Shown piece by piece: positions 10,007-18,459 of a stretch of DNA of 64,000 nucleotides. A program made the translations under genes and the position numbers. Numbering within the stretch: position 1 is the first letter of the stretch; each line of letters starts with the position of its first letter. Below the pieces are notes generated by a model. The model saw nothing but the letters and a program-made list of their open reading frames with translations. It made no database searches and had not been told where the DNA came from. The stretch is from Nitrosopolaris sp035691865 (GTDB lineage: Archaea > Thermoproteota > Nitrososphaeria > Nitrososphaerales > Nitrososphaeraceae), in NCBI GenBank assembly GCA_035691865.1, contig DASSIM010000023.1, forward strand, positions 223,200 through 287,199, read 5' to 3'.

Positions 10007-11002
10007 TTAGTTACTTGCCTTTGACCCTAACTTGCCCAATTGCGCCAAAAGCGCGGCTAATTGGATTTCAGGATGGGCACCCGCTGCGAGCCTGTAATCA
10101 TATTCCGCCATTAGAGCTGCGAATTCATCAGGACGATCCAATTTCATATCATATGCTTCCTGATTAGCATATCTGATAAAATCATTTTCAGACATTCCAT
10201 ACACGTTCATCAATTCAAATAGTTTGACCCTGGCATCAGTGAACCTACCAGCAAGAGCTAATTTAATAACTTCTCCGACTTTGGATTTGCCTGAAAGCCC
10301 TCTTGAAGCGATTACATTGGCGTGTGACACTGACCCCATGCCAGCCGACGCCTGAAGCATGTTAATAGAGTGCCGTAAATCTCCCGAAGTGGCGTCATAG
10401 ATCTGTGAAAGTGCTTTTTCTTCAAATTTAGCCCCTTCTCTTTCACAGATCGTTTTTAGATGTCGTACGAGGTCTTCTTTCCCCAATCTTGTAAACCGAA
10501 AAACTACACTCCTACTCTGCAGAGGCTCGATTATCTGTGAGAGATAATTGCAAATAATAATGAATCGCGTCGTTCTGGAGCAGTCTTCAATGATCCTCCT
10601 TAGCGCAGTCTGCGCTTCAGGAGTCATCTCATCTGCCTCATCTAGAATAATTATTCGAAACGGTTTCTCGTCACTGTTACCGGTGATTAGCTTCATGACC
10701 GCTGCGAATTCCTTAACTCTCTCCCGAACCATCTTGATCCCCCTTTCGTCAGACGCATTCAACTCGAGAGTATCCCTCCGCCATTCTTCTCCAAGCAGCT
10801 GTCGCGCGATACATAAGGCGGTTGTAGTCTTTCCTACTCCTGGAGGACCAGCAAATAACAAATGTGGTAGCTCATCTGGAACATTGATAAGTTGACGCAG
10901 AGCGTTGACAATTTCTTTTTGATCAATAACTTCATTTAGTGTTAACGGGCGATATTTCTCAACCCACATCAAATTTGAGAGACTTTTGTTTATTATTGGC
11001 AT
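10007..11002 (-). CDS. rfcS: Replication factor C small subunit
   Basis: Clamp-loader AAA+ ATPase that opens and loads PCNA. Walker A GPPGVGKTT, Walker B LDEADEMT, and sensor/arginine-finger region ICNYLSQII...QSRS are visible. The SRC motif of most RFC small subunits reads SRS here. Length 331 is normal. It diverges from the GINS-mcm pair across 58 bases, so replication genes are grouped and may share a bidirectional promoter. Confidence 0.96.
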   Translation of the reverse strand: MPIINKSLSNLMWVEKYRPLTLNEVIDQKEIVNALRQLINVPDELPHLLFAGPPGVGKTTTALCIARQLLGEEWRRDTLELNASDERGIKMVRERVKEFAAVMKLITGNSDEKPFRIIILDEADEMTPEAQTALRRIIEDCSRTTRFIIICNYLSQIIEPLQSRSVVFRFTRLGKEDLVRHLKTICEREGAKFEEKALSQIYDATSGDLRHSINMLQASAGMGSVSHANVIASRGLSGKSKVGEVIKLALAGRFTDARVKLFELMNVYGMSENDFIRYANQEAYDMKLDRPDEFAALMAEYDYRLAAGAHPEIQLAALLAQLGKLGSKASN

Positions 11003-11023
11003 GTGTGCTGAAATACCTGACTA

Positions 11024-11032
11024 TTTTTATAT
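11024..11032 (+). promoter_or_regulatory. TATA-like box in the rfcS/GINS intergenic region
   Basis: TTTTTATAT lies 29-37 bases upstream of the TTG at 11061, the distance expected for a nearly leaderless archaeal transcript. If the ATG at 11109 is used instead, the leader would be about 50 bases. Confidence 0.45.
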
Positions 11033-11060
11033 CATAATAAGTTAACTAAATAACCCGCCA

Positions 11061-11681
11061 TTGAGTTTAGCTCCAAGCTTAACAAAAGCTATCTTGCCAA
11101 AAGATATAATGATCAATAGCTATGTACTCAACACAGTTAGATTGGCTAGTAGTGCATCTTCAGATAATGAGGTCGAGATTATTCAAGGCGCTTATCGCAT
11201 AGAATATTTGATGGAAGATGTTAGGGTATCATACAAACGAGATGTAAATGTTTCTGTAGGTGGCCTCACGATCGACGCAAAGGAGGGTGATCTATCATCC
11301 ATACCTCGATGGGTAGCAAAAATCTTGCTGGACGAGGGCACAGTCGAAATTCCAGATAATCACGAATCTGCCTATATTTCCAGAGCTTTAAATCGCGAAA
11401 GAATAGCAAAGCCTCATGATCTGTCCGGAATAGATACCGATTTTTATATAAGAGTAAATGATTATCTAGATGGTTTGAAGGAAAGAGAAAGAGAAAATTT
11501 AATAGTTTCGATGAACTCATTTATAGCTTCTCGGCTCGAAAAAATTGTCAAACTCGCAGCCGCATCTCCTCTCTCACCAGAACTAAAAGCAAAACTCTCA
11601 GCTGAAGAAAATGAACTCTATATTCTCGTTCACAATTCTTCTTCCTCATTCAAACAGAGGGTGTTAAAGAAATTTGTCTGA
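11061..11681 (+). CDS. GINS complex subunit (Gins51-like)
   Basis: Predicted archaeal GINS subunit, partner of MCM and Cdc45/GAN in the replicative helicase. The call rests on a helical domain with DYLDGLKERERENLI and a C-terminal small domain, on length (206), and on position directly upstream of mcm with an 8-base overlap, the classic archaeal GINS-MCM arrangement. Sequence conservation is low, as is usual for GINS. Start is TTG at 11061 or ATG at 11109. Confidence 0.8.
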   Translation: MSLAPSLTKAILPKDIMINSYVLNTVRLASSASSDNEVEIIQGAYRIEYLMEDVRVSYKRDVNVSVGGLTIDAKEGDLSSIPRWVAKILLDEGTVEIPDNHESAYISRALNRERIAKPHDLSGIDTDFYIRVNDYLDGLKERERENLIVSMNSFIASRLEKIVKLAAASPLSPELKAKLSAEENELYILVHNSSSSFKQRVLKKFV

Positions 11682-13743
11682 GCAACAAACCTTAGCTGCA
11701 TTATCCAACAATTTAGAAAAGTTTTTGCGATCTTTTAAAGATAAAGATGCGACCTACAAGTATTTTGATAGTATTAACCATATGATGGCTATGAGCTCTC
11801 TTTCACTTGTGGTCGATTATATTGATTTCGATACATTTAGGCCAGATCTTGCGAAGCTTATTACACATAATCCAGACGAAATGTTAGAGGCATTTAATGC
11901 GGCGGTGTTATCAATTCTAACGGAAATCCATCCAGATTACGCATTTGAAATACGAGATAAAATCAAGGTTAGAATAGGAAATTATACCGTACAGAAGGGC
12001 TTGCGAGATATTAATGCCGAAGTAATCGACAAATTAATTGGAGTCTCGGGTATGGTTGTGAGGTCTTCAGAGGTTAAACCACTTGCCAAGAAGATCGGTT
12101 ATCGCTGCCTAAACTGTAACACGATTACCGAAGCGCAATTGAAAGGACTACAACTGAGAAAACCTTTGAAGTGCACGAACTGTTCAGAGAAAGAGCTTGA
12201 AATGGATCCGGAAAATAGCATATTTAGTGACTTTCAAATGGTAAGACTTCAAGAATTACCTGAGGATCTTCCAGCAGGTCAGCTCCCCCACTATGTGGAA
12301 GTCACAGTGATGGGCGACCTTGTAGATCAATGTCGACCAGGGGACAGAATTATGTTAACAGGCATAATCAGAATAGAGCAAGATCAGATCTCCCCGCAAG
12401 TAAAGACTAGTCTATTCCGATTACGAATGGAAGGAAATAACATTGAATACCTTGGCGGACGAGCCGGAAGCAAGGAGATGCGAACTGTAGAAAGAATAGC
12501 CATTAGCACAGAAGATGAAAAACAGATCTTGGCTATAGCAAACAAACCGGATGCATACGACAAGCTTATAGCTTCTTTTGCTCCCCACGTCTACGGTCAC
12601 GAAGTCATTAAAGAAGCAATTTTATTATTAATAGTAGGATCAGTAACAAAAAAACTAGAAGACGGATCAACCCGCAGGGGAGATCTCAATATTTTTTTGG
12701 TCGGCGATCCTGGCACCGCTAAATCGGAAATGTTAAAGTTCGCAGCTAAAATTGCACCGAGGGGTCTTTATACTTCGGGACGAGGTACGACGGCAGCAGG
12801 TCTGACCGCTGCAGTAATTCGAGACAAGTCTGGGATAATGATGCTCGAAGCGGGGGCTGTGGTATTAGGAGACCAGGGTTTGGTTTGTATCGATGAGTTT
12901 GATAAGATAAAGCAGGAAGACCGCTCAGCGCTGCATGAAGTAATGGAACAACAGACTTGTTCTGTAGCAAAAGGAGGGATTGTTGCCACATTAAATGCAC
13001 GAACTTCCATCTTGTCGGCAGCGAACCCGCTCTATGGGAAGTATGACCCGTTCAAGAATATAACAGAGAATGTTAATTTGCCCATTCCTCTTTTGACTCG
13101 ATTTGACATCATTTATGTGGTTAGAGACACACCAGAGAAAGAGAAGGACAGCCGTGTTGCGAGTCACATTTTGGAGCTTCATCGTGACTCAGGACGTGCA
13201 GCGCATCCCGCTATCGATATAGATCTTTTCAGTAAATACCTTGCATTTTCGAAACAGATCGAACCACGGCTAACGATTGAAGCAATCGATATCATTAAAA
13301 ATTATTACATGAAAATGAGAAATGTCGACTCCGAGGGTATGATCACCGTGACACCCAGACAGCTTGAAGGTCTGATCAGACTATCTACTGCAAGAGCACG
13401 ATTGTTGCTAAAAGACAAAGTGGAGGCCGATGATGCGGAACGGGCAATCTACCTTGTGCAAAGAATGTTAGAAACTGCAGGGGTCGATGTTAACACGGGA
13501 AGGGTAGATCTAGGTGTACTGCATGGCAAACCACACAGCGAGATCTCCAAGTTGAAGGTATTTATGGAAGTTTTTAATGCACTTTCTGGACAAGATAAGA
13601 ATGATGTAGAAGAGAAGAATTTTATTAACGATCTTGCAAAGACAGGGAAATTCACTGAGGATGAGGCAAGAACTTTTATCAGAAAGGCTATGCAAAACGG
13701 ACAGATATATGAAAGAAAACCGGGATTTTACGCCAAAGCGTAA
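11674..13743 (+). CDS. mcm: Replicative DNA helicase MCM
   Basis: Hexameric 3'-5' replicative helicase. The N-terminal domain has a zinc site (CLNCN, then CTNC about 30 residues later). The AAA+ core shows Walker A GDPGTAKSEM, Walker B VCIDEFDK and arginine finger LTRFDIIYV. The last 80 residues form the C-terminal winged helix. TTG start overlapping the GINS stop by eight bases. Length 689 is typical. Confidence 0.97.
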   Translation: MSEQQTLAALSNNLEKFLRSFKDKDATYKYFDSINHMMAMSSLSLVVDYIDFDTFRPDLAKLITHNPDEMLEAFNAAVLSILTEIHPDYAFEIRDKIKVRIGNYTVQKGLRDINAEVIDKLIGVSGMVVRSSEVKPLAKKIGYRCLNCNTITEAQLKGLQLRKPLKCTNCSEKELEMDPENSIFSDFQMVRLQELPEDLPAGQLPHYVEVTVMGDLVDQCRPGDRIMLTGIIRIEQDQISPQVKTSLFRLRMEGNNIEYLGGRAGSKEMRTVERIAISTEDEKQILAIANKPDAYDKLIASFAPHVYGHEVIKEAILLLIVGSVTKKLEDGSTRRGDLNIFLVGDPGTAKSEMLKFAAKIAPRGLYTSGRGTTAAGLTAAVIRDKSGIMMLEAGAVVLGDQGLVCIDEFDKIKQEDRSALHEVMEQQTCSVAKGGIVATLNARTSILSAANPLYGKYDPFKNITENVNLPIPLLTRFDIIYVVRDTPEKEKDSRVASHILELHRDSGRAAHPAIDIDLFSKYLAFSKQIEPRLTIEAIDIIKNYYMKMRNVDSEGMITVTPRQLEGLIRLSTARARLLLKDKVEADDAERAIYLVQRMLETAGVDVNTGRVDLGVLHGKPHSEISKLKVFMEVFNALSGQDKNDVEEKNFINDLAKTGKFTEDEARTFIRKAMQNGQIYERKPGFYAKA

Positions 13744-13769
13744 AAGATGTATTTGCAAATACTTAAAAT

Positions 13770-14750
13770 TTAATCAGTCAGATTGAGACCACCATTAATT
13801 CTCGTTTCATTCTCACTCACGCTGACATATAGATGATAAATATCTCCAGTATTACTACTAGAATAATTCCAAATAAGTGGGCTTAATGGCAATTGTCTAA
13901 AGGTAGACTTTTGTTTGTCTTCCAGTATCTCATATACTAACTGGCCGATTATGATTTGATCGGGCTTTGCGAGTGTAGTCATCTTCGTTGCGATGCTCAT
14001 CGTATAACCTAATATATCGAGCTGGGGCCTTTTCGAAACAACTTTTCCATCTATGATGCGAGTTTCCCATCCGTATTGTACTACCGCATTCTCACCAACG
14101 TCTATTCCGATTCTTACATTGAGCTCAGGATAATCATATTGATTTAGTATCGGATTTAGACCCTCACGGACCACTTTGATCATAGAGCAAGCGCAATTTA
14201 CCGCGTTAATGGACGGCAAATAGAAGTCACTAGAGCCAACCACAAAAAAAGCTAGGATTGCATCCCCGACATATTTTAGAACATATCCACCGTATGCTGC
14301 TATCAATAGTGACATTTCCTGACTAAATGCCTGTATTATCGTCGCAAGCCTATCGACAGGAAGCGTCATTAGCAGTTTAGTTGATTCCACCAAATCTACG
14401 TGCAAAATCACCAGAGTAATCTTGGACTTTGCATAGATTTCCAGAATATTTTGGGTTTCCTCCATAGAGATGTTAAAGTCAGATCCTACTTTCAGAGCCC
14501 CCCACATTCTGGTTTGGGCAAGTTTAATAGCTTTATTGATGTTAACAACCTCATCAAGATAAAACTTGCTTAATAGTGGAACATCAGAGACATTTTTGAC
14601 GATTATTTTTCTTCTTTCCTCATCGCTGTTCTCTTTTTGAATAATTCGCAAGACCTCCTCTTGGGTTATATCCAATTCAAGAGCAATTATATCTGGCATT
14701 ATTCCGGAATTATACAAATTAAGTATAGTCTGCGTCTGCTCTGTAGTCAT
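13770..14750 (-). CDS. Class III nucleotide cyclase with N-terminal HTH-like segment
   Basis: Predicted adenylate/guanylate cyclase. The cyclase homology domain spans roughly residues 110-300. The two metal-binding Asp are D119 (HVDLVEST) and D163 (KYVGDAILAFF), 44 residues apart as in characterised cyclases. In the transition-state motif, which normally reads G-x-x-V-N-x-A-x-R, this protein has GYTMSIATK, so Asn becomes Ser (252) and Arg becomes Lys (256). Activity is therefore uncertain. Residues 1-40 look like a helix-turn-helix. The start ATG follows GAGGTG. A PDE-like protein lies 7 kb away. Confidence 0.85.
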   Translation of the reverse strand: MTTEQTQTILNLYNSGIMPDIIALELDITQEEVLRIIQKENSDEERRKIIVKNVSDVPLLSKFYLDEVVNINKAIKLAQTRMWGALKVGSDFNISMEETQNILEIYAKSKITLVILHVDLVESTKLLMTLPVDRLATIIQAFSQEMSLLIAAYGGYVLKYVGDAILAFFVVGSSDFYLPSINAVNCACSMIKVVREGLNPILNQYDYPELNVRIGIDVGENAVVQYGWETRIIDGKVVSKRPQLDILGYTMSIATKMTTLAKPDQIIIGQLVYEILEDKQKSTFRQLPLSPLIWNYSSSNTGDIYHLYVSVSENETRINGGLNLTD

Positions 14751-15086
14751 ATTATTTCACCTCTAGTATCATAAGAAGCAAAATTGCGAATTATAAGCAT
14801 AGCTTTGATTAGGAAAACGTATTGATTTTATCTACATTGGCTGCATCTCGAAAGCCATTGTAAATCCTGTATATATGCATTCGCATATGTGCTGGACACC
14901 AATTCGTGTCCCCCAAATTCACACCAACATATCCAAGTGTATCACGATTCCTCTGCAAATCCTGTCATTGAGATTGCCGCTGAACAAAAGACTGTGAAAT
15001 TAATCATTAATGAAATTTGCCATCAAACAAAGACCTGCAGAATAAAAAGAAATGATTGCTTTGCAGTTTTCTCGTCTGTATGGACA
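14751..15086 (+). other. Non-coding stretch downstream of a divergent region
   Basis: I see no convincing gene here. A plus-strand open frame from 14889 to 15185 has irregular composition and overlaps the better minus-strand candidate at 15087. Confidence 0.4.
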
Positions 15087-15275
15087 TTATTGTACCTTGA
15101 TAATCTCATCCCAGGTTCCATTAGCAGAAAGCATGTAGAATTTGTTTGTATCTCCAGATTCAAATTGTATGATGTCTACAGCTGATATTTGGATCTTGTG
15201 GTGATATTTTTGCAGAGCATCGATTAATCCCAACGTACTAAATTCTTCCACCAGGTCTGTCAAGTCCATAAACAT
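15087..15275 (-). CDS. Hypothetical small protein, 62 aa
   Basis: Compact open frame starting MFMDLTDLVEEF with alternating hydrophobic and charged residues, an acidic N-terminus and no low complexity. No family is recognised. It is isolated in a low-density stretch and could be a leftover of a larger gene. Confidence 0.4.
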   Translation of the reverse strand: MFMDLTDLVEEFSTLGLIDALQKYHHKIQISAVDIIQFESGDTNKFYMLSANGTWDEIIKVQ

Positions 15276-15529
15276 CGGATTTCGTCTGGACTCTAAGTAT
15301 TGCCGATAATAGGTTCATTCGTTCCATGAGTATAGAGCATGATATTATGTGGTGTCTTGCCAGCTTAATATTGATGAAAAATCCCCGATCGATCTTCCAT
15401 CCGATTCCATTTCTTTTCCCTGGGTTCTATCATTAACCAGAGTTTGGATTAAATGTTCTATAATAATTCTCCTTACTGGATTAGCAGCCGACGATATGGA
15501 ATAAATAATGTTACTTGAGAATTAATCTT

Positions 15530-15793
15530 ATGGAATGTGCAGTATACGATACATATGTACAAAAGAGTGACGGCAAAACGATGCACTTTGACGTTGTGGT
15601 ACAGGCAGATACCCCTCACGCGAAGGCAATTGAGTATGGCAAGCAGTATCTTGCAAGCGTCGGTCAAGCGGAGCAAAAAATGACTCAAGAAGAATGTCAA
15701 TTCTGTCATATCCAGGAAGCACCCCCACCAATTGAAAGAGATATTGCTTCGAAAGGATATTACATACAAAAGATGGAAGGCTGTCCAAAATAA
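15530..15793 (+). CDS. DUF2024 family protein
   Basis: Small protein with the family signature AVYDTYVQKSDGKTMHFDVVV at the N-terminus. The ATG at 15530 (MECAVYDTYV) matches the usual family start; an upstream ATG at 15515 would add five residues. The middle has EECQFCHIQEA. Known in bacteria and archaea, without an established function. A run of eight T at 15818-15825 follows. Confidence 0.8.
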   Translation: MECAVYDTYVQKSDGKTMHFDVVVQADTPHAKAIEYGKQYLASVGQAEQKMTQEECQFCHIQEAPPPIERDIASKGYYIQKMEGCPK

Positions 15794-15817
15794 AAACCGA
15801 ATTTCTATATAAATTTA

Positions 15818-15825
15818 TTTTTTTT
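15818..15825 (+). terminator. Poly-T candidate terminator after DUF2024
   Basis: Eight consecutive T residues 25 bases beyond the stop codon of the DUF2024 gene, the kind of signal used for intrinsic archaeal termination. There is no stable hairpin. Confidence 0.35.
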
Positions 15826-15840
15826 CAAGTTCTAAATGAG

Positions 15841-16135
15841 TTGTACTTACCAATCAGCAACGTTATAGATAATTTGTTAGTGGTCGACGGTTACGTTGAT
15901 AGAAAGAAACTGGTCACAGACTTGCTTCATTTGGTGTCGAAAGAGGCGAACCGTTTTCAAGAAAGGTGTTGGATCTCCTCGTCACAAGATTAAATAAAAA
16001 GTTCCAAGTACCAATCTGCGGCGAAGAGCTGGTTTTACGGGTTCCATGGCTTGTCAGACTCCTCGAATTCAGGTGCATATTTTCATTCGACTATAATTTG
16101 ATAACGTTATATAATATCATATTTACGAAATATCT
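15841..16135 (+). pseudogene. Possible decayed reading frame
   Basis: A frame from a TTG at 15841 runs 48 codons (LYLPISNVIDNLLVVDG..., ending near 15993). After a shift of frame, a second protein-like run (LDLLVTRLNKKFQVPICGEE) follows to about 16080. Both look like real protein but cannot be joined without a frameshift. No family is recognised. The downstream part may overlap the promoter of the response regulator. Confidence 0.3.
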
Positions 16136-16543
16136 GTGATTAATAAAGACCAGAAGAATCTTGGTCCAAGAATCATGGTTGTTGATGATGAGAAGGATAT
16201 TTTACGTATTTTAAAGCGTGATTTAGAATCTAGTAATTTGGAGAATAGATTCAATGTTGAGATATTCTCCACTAGCGAGTCAGCTTTGAATGCTTTTGCA
16301 AGCCATCCAGATGACTATTACGATCTCGTACTCACCGACATCAGAATGTCAAAAATGACCGGGTTTGAATTATATCGTCGATTAAAAGAAAAAAGCCCAT
16401 CAATCAAAATCGTATTCCTCACAGCATTTGAAATAGATAAAAAAGAATTTGACAAGGTCTTGGCTGGTGCCCACTTTATTAATAAACCTGTCAGCATCTC
16501 CAATTTGGTCCCCAAGCTATATTCAATTCTTGAGAAAAAGTAG
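16136..16543 (+). CDS. Stand-alone response regulator receiver domain
   Basis: CheY-like receiver of 135 residues with no output domain. The acidic pocket (VVDDE), phospho-acceptor Asp (LVLTDIRMS), switch Thr (FLTAFE) and Lys (INKPVS) are all present. Start is GTG. No histidine kinase is nearby, so the partner must be elsewhere. Confidence 0.92.
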   Translation: MINKDQKNLGPRIMVVDDEKDILRILKRDLESSNLENRFNVEIFSTSESALNAFASHPDDYYDLVLTDIRMSKMTGFELYRRLKEKSPSIKIVFLTAFEIDKKEFDKVLAGAHFINKPVSISNLVPKLYSILEKK

Positions 16544-16891
16544 CAGTAGCATAAACGCCGACCAATTTTTGGCACACTCGTCACACTTGTGACATGGTCT
16601 ACACAAAGGTTCGATATCTATTCAGGCCTCAATAGAATTTGAGCCTCTTTCGGGTATTGTCTAAATGCCACTGGCAACCAACGTACATAATAAATATTAT
16701 TTTCGGAGAATTATATATTATTTTCAGACCTGCTACAGAGAGGACACTCCTGTTAGGAAGATAACAAGAACATCTATCTACCATGCGTTTTGAAGCCTTA
16801 ATCTGGGTATACCTATGTCTAAAGGTACGATACCAGTACAACCTCTACAAATCAAACAGACAGAGAATATTTCAGTATTAATTTACAATAG
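16544..16891 (+). other. No recognisable gene
   Basis: AT-rich stretch between the response regulator and a Ser-rich frame. A minus-strand open frame at 16629-16841 has no protein-like pattern. No RNA structure was recognised. Confidence 0.4.
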
Positions 16892-17263
16892 GCCTGCACT
16901 AAGGAATGGTTTTATGCGAACATAGTCATCTCGGTAGGCGTTGTAATTACTCTCGCAGCAATGCTCCCGGTAGCAAACACTCCAATACATTTTGCAAATG
17001 CGATTTCCTGTAATAGTAGTGCATCAAATTCCCTCGTTGGTGCATTTTCAAGTGTTAGTGGCTCTACGGGCAGTTGCTCAACTAGTTCGAGTAGTTCGTC
17101 GAAACCTGGGGCCTTTTTTGCAGGCGCCAGTGGCCCAAAAGTTGCGTCCAGCTCAGGACATAGTAGCAGCTCATCTAGTGCGGGTGGATCTCAGTCGAGC
17201 TGCTCTAACAGCTTCGAAGCAGCACAGGAATCCTTGCTTCATCCTCGTTTAGCGCGTCGATGA
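16892..17263 (+). pseudogene. Ser/Gly-rich secreted-type frame lacking a start codon
   Basis: From a stop at 16889 the frame runs open through a segment that reads like a signal peptide (NIVISVGVVITLAAMLPVA) into about 75 residues rich in Ser, Gly and Ala with several Cys. No ATG, GTG or TTG exists before the hydrophobic core; the first ATG (16961) is inside it. ATGs at 16905 and 16914 are in other frames. This suggests a secreted protein whose start was lost by a small indel. Confidence 0.35.
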
Positions 17264-17336
17264 AGGGTAAGTGCGTGAGATCGTCGGGATAGACTTCACA
17301 AACCATTTTTTCATCTTCGTGCAGCGAATCAGTCAT
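17205..17336 (-). CDS. Possible 43-aa acidic protein or remnant
   Basis: Short minus-strand frame starting MTDSLHEDEKMVCEVYPDD. The in-frame run extends further upstream with possible TTG starts. It overlaps the end of the Ser-rich frame on the other strand. It may be a fragment of the element next to tRNA-Val. Confidence 0.25.
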   Translation of the reverse strand: MTDSLHEDEKMVCEVYPDDLTHLPFIDALNEDEARIPVLLRSC

Positions 17337-17475
17337 CCTCGTTGCGTATCCGATCCAAAACAAACATCTGGATATTAAAATAGGCTCTGTTTTTGGTATC
17401 CAGTGCCTATGGGCGGAGAAACCAAAGATGGCGAACAGACCTCAGAAGTTACTCGATATCCTGTAGGCTGCTACG

Positions 17476-17649
17476 CTAGTTTCGATCAAATAGCAGCCGC
17501 TCAACATCCTTGACGTTAGTCTTCTGCAAAGTTATTTCCACTTTCAGCAGAGAACCTGAGATATAGTTTTTAATGCGTTCACTAATTGCAGCAGCCTTGG
17601 GCGTACCCTCCCGGGAGGCCCGCAGCGTTAATTTTGATATTTTTTTCAA
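17476..17649 (-). CDS. Possible 57-aa basic protein with TTG start
   Basis: Frame of 57 codons beginning TTG, sequence MKKISKLTLRASREGTP then KAAAISERIKNYIS and an amphipathic C-terminal half ending in LLFDRN. A stop lies three codons upstream, so the start is fixed. The basic N-terminus suits a small DNA-binding protein, but no family is recognised. It contains the palindrome CCTCCCGGGAGG near 17606-17619. Situated in the remnant element. Confidence 0.35.
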   Translation of the reverse strand: MKKISKLTLRASREGTPKAAAISERIKNYISGSLLKVEITLQKTNVKDVERLLFDRN

Positions 17650-18071
17650 AAAGTTTTAAAAAATAACGTTTTGTATGAGCATAAGAAACACCATTCCCGG
17701 TGTTATTGAAAATTGTTCTGCAATCAGGAATTTACCCTAGTCGATTGAACAGGGTAGGTAAAGAATGACATATTAGACATATATCGTAAGGTAGAATTGG
17801 ACAGGCAGGCTCAAAATGGTGGTGTAGGTGGTTTATTACAAGGGAAAACAAGTAGGAATAGGAAAAAGCGTTGAAATAACTGCCTTTAACTCCCTTGGTC
17901 CTTGGACCTCAGTAATATCCAACCTCTTTACAATTCTGCTTCTAGATGAATCTAATTCTTTCCTGGACTAGTCTATCTAGTAGCTCTGGCTGGTGATCTG
18001 ACAGGACTGCTTGATAAATACGTTGGTCAAAGATTTGGTCGACTGATTCCTGTAAAGTACGTATGAATTCA
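17650..18071 (+). other. No recognisable gene within remnant element
   Basis: About 420 bases with no protein-like frame and no structured RNA that I can recognise. It lies between the 57-codon frame and the TOPRIM fragment. Confidence 0.35.
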
Positions 18072-18431
18072 TCAGGTACAATTGCTTAGTAATGCGTCCA
18101 GTTCAAGAACATACAACCTACCACACATTTCGGTAATTGTCTCTTGGTTCTCGGGTACCACTGGAAGATTGGATTGCTTAATTCGTTCTTCTATGACCGC
18201 CACGCGTTGCAAGTCTATATCTCCCAAGCTAATGTAACATAATGCGCTGTCCATATCATTTCCAGAAGGATCAAAATCTCCGAAATAGAGTATGTGGATC
18301 TCTTTTCCTGACCTCTTGATCTCTAGAAGTCTCATACAGTTCTCGTATAGAAAAGACCAGCCCGAATATCCTCGATTTACTGTTATTCTAACATCTCGGC
18401 CTATAAGATCTTGTACTGATCCTATCGTCAC
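18072..18431 (-). pseudogene. N-terminally truncated TOPRIM-domain protein
   Basis: The frame (119 aa, GTG start) carries the core of a TOPRIM family seen in phage and mobile-element proteins: VNRGYSGWSFLYE, then ILYFGDFDPSGNDM with the DxD-type acidic pair, and C-terminal LYVLELDALL. Full-length relatives have an additional N-terminal region of 100 or more residues, absent here. It begins 29 bases past the end of the broken integrase on the same strand, so it is probably part of the same decayed element. Confidence 0.6.
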
Positions 18432-18459
18432 TATCTATGCCATTTAGTTAGAAAAAATT

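Noticed and set aside
12746..13182. Several minus-strand frames opposite mcm
   Set aside because: Shadows of the strongly conserved MCM AAA+ core; no family motif of their own.
14889..15185. 98-codon plus-strand frame
   Set aside because: Overlaps a better minus-strand candidate and lacks protein-like periodicity.
16629..16841. 70-codon minus-strand frame
   Set aside because: Arg/Tyr/Cys-rich without hydrophobic pattern; likely chance.
15000..18000. Second copy of the tRNA-Val 3' end (attachment-site repeat)
   Set aside because: No stretch resembling the T-arm and acceptor sequence was found by eye; a computed search is needed.
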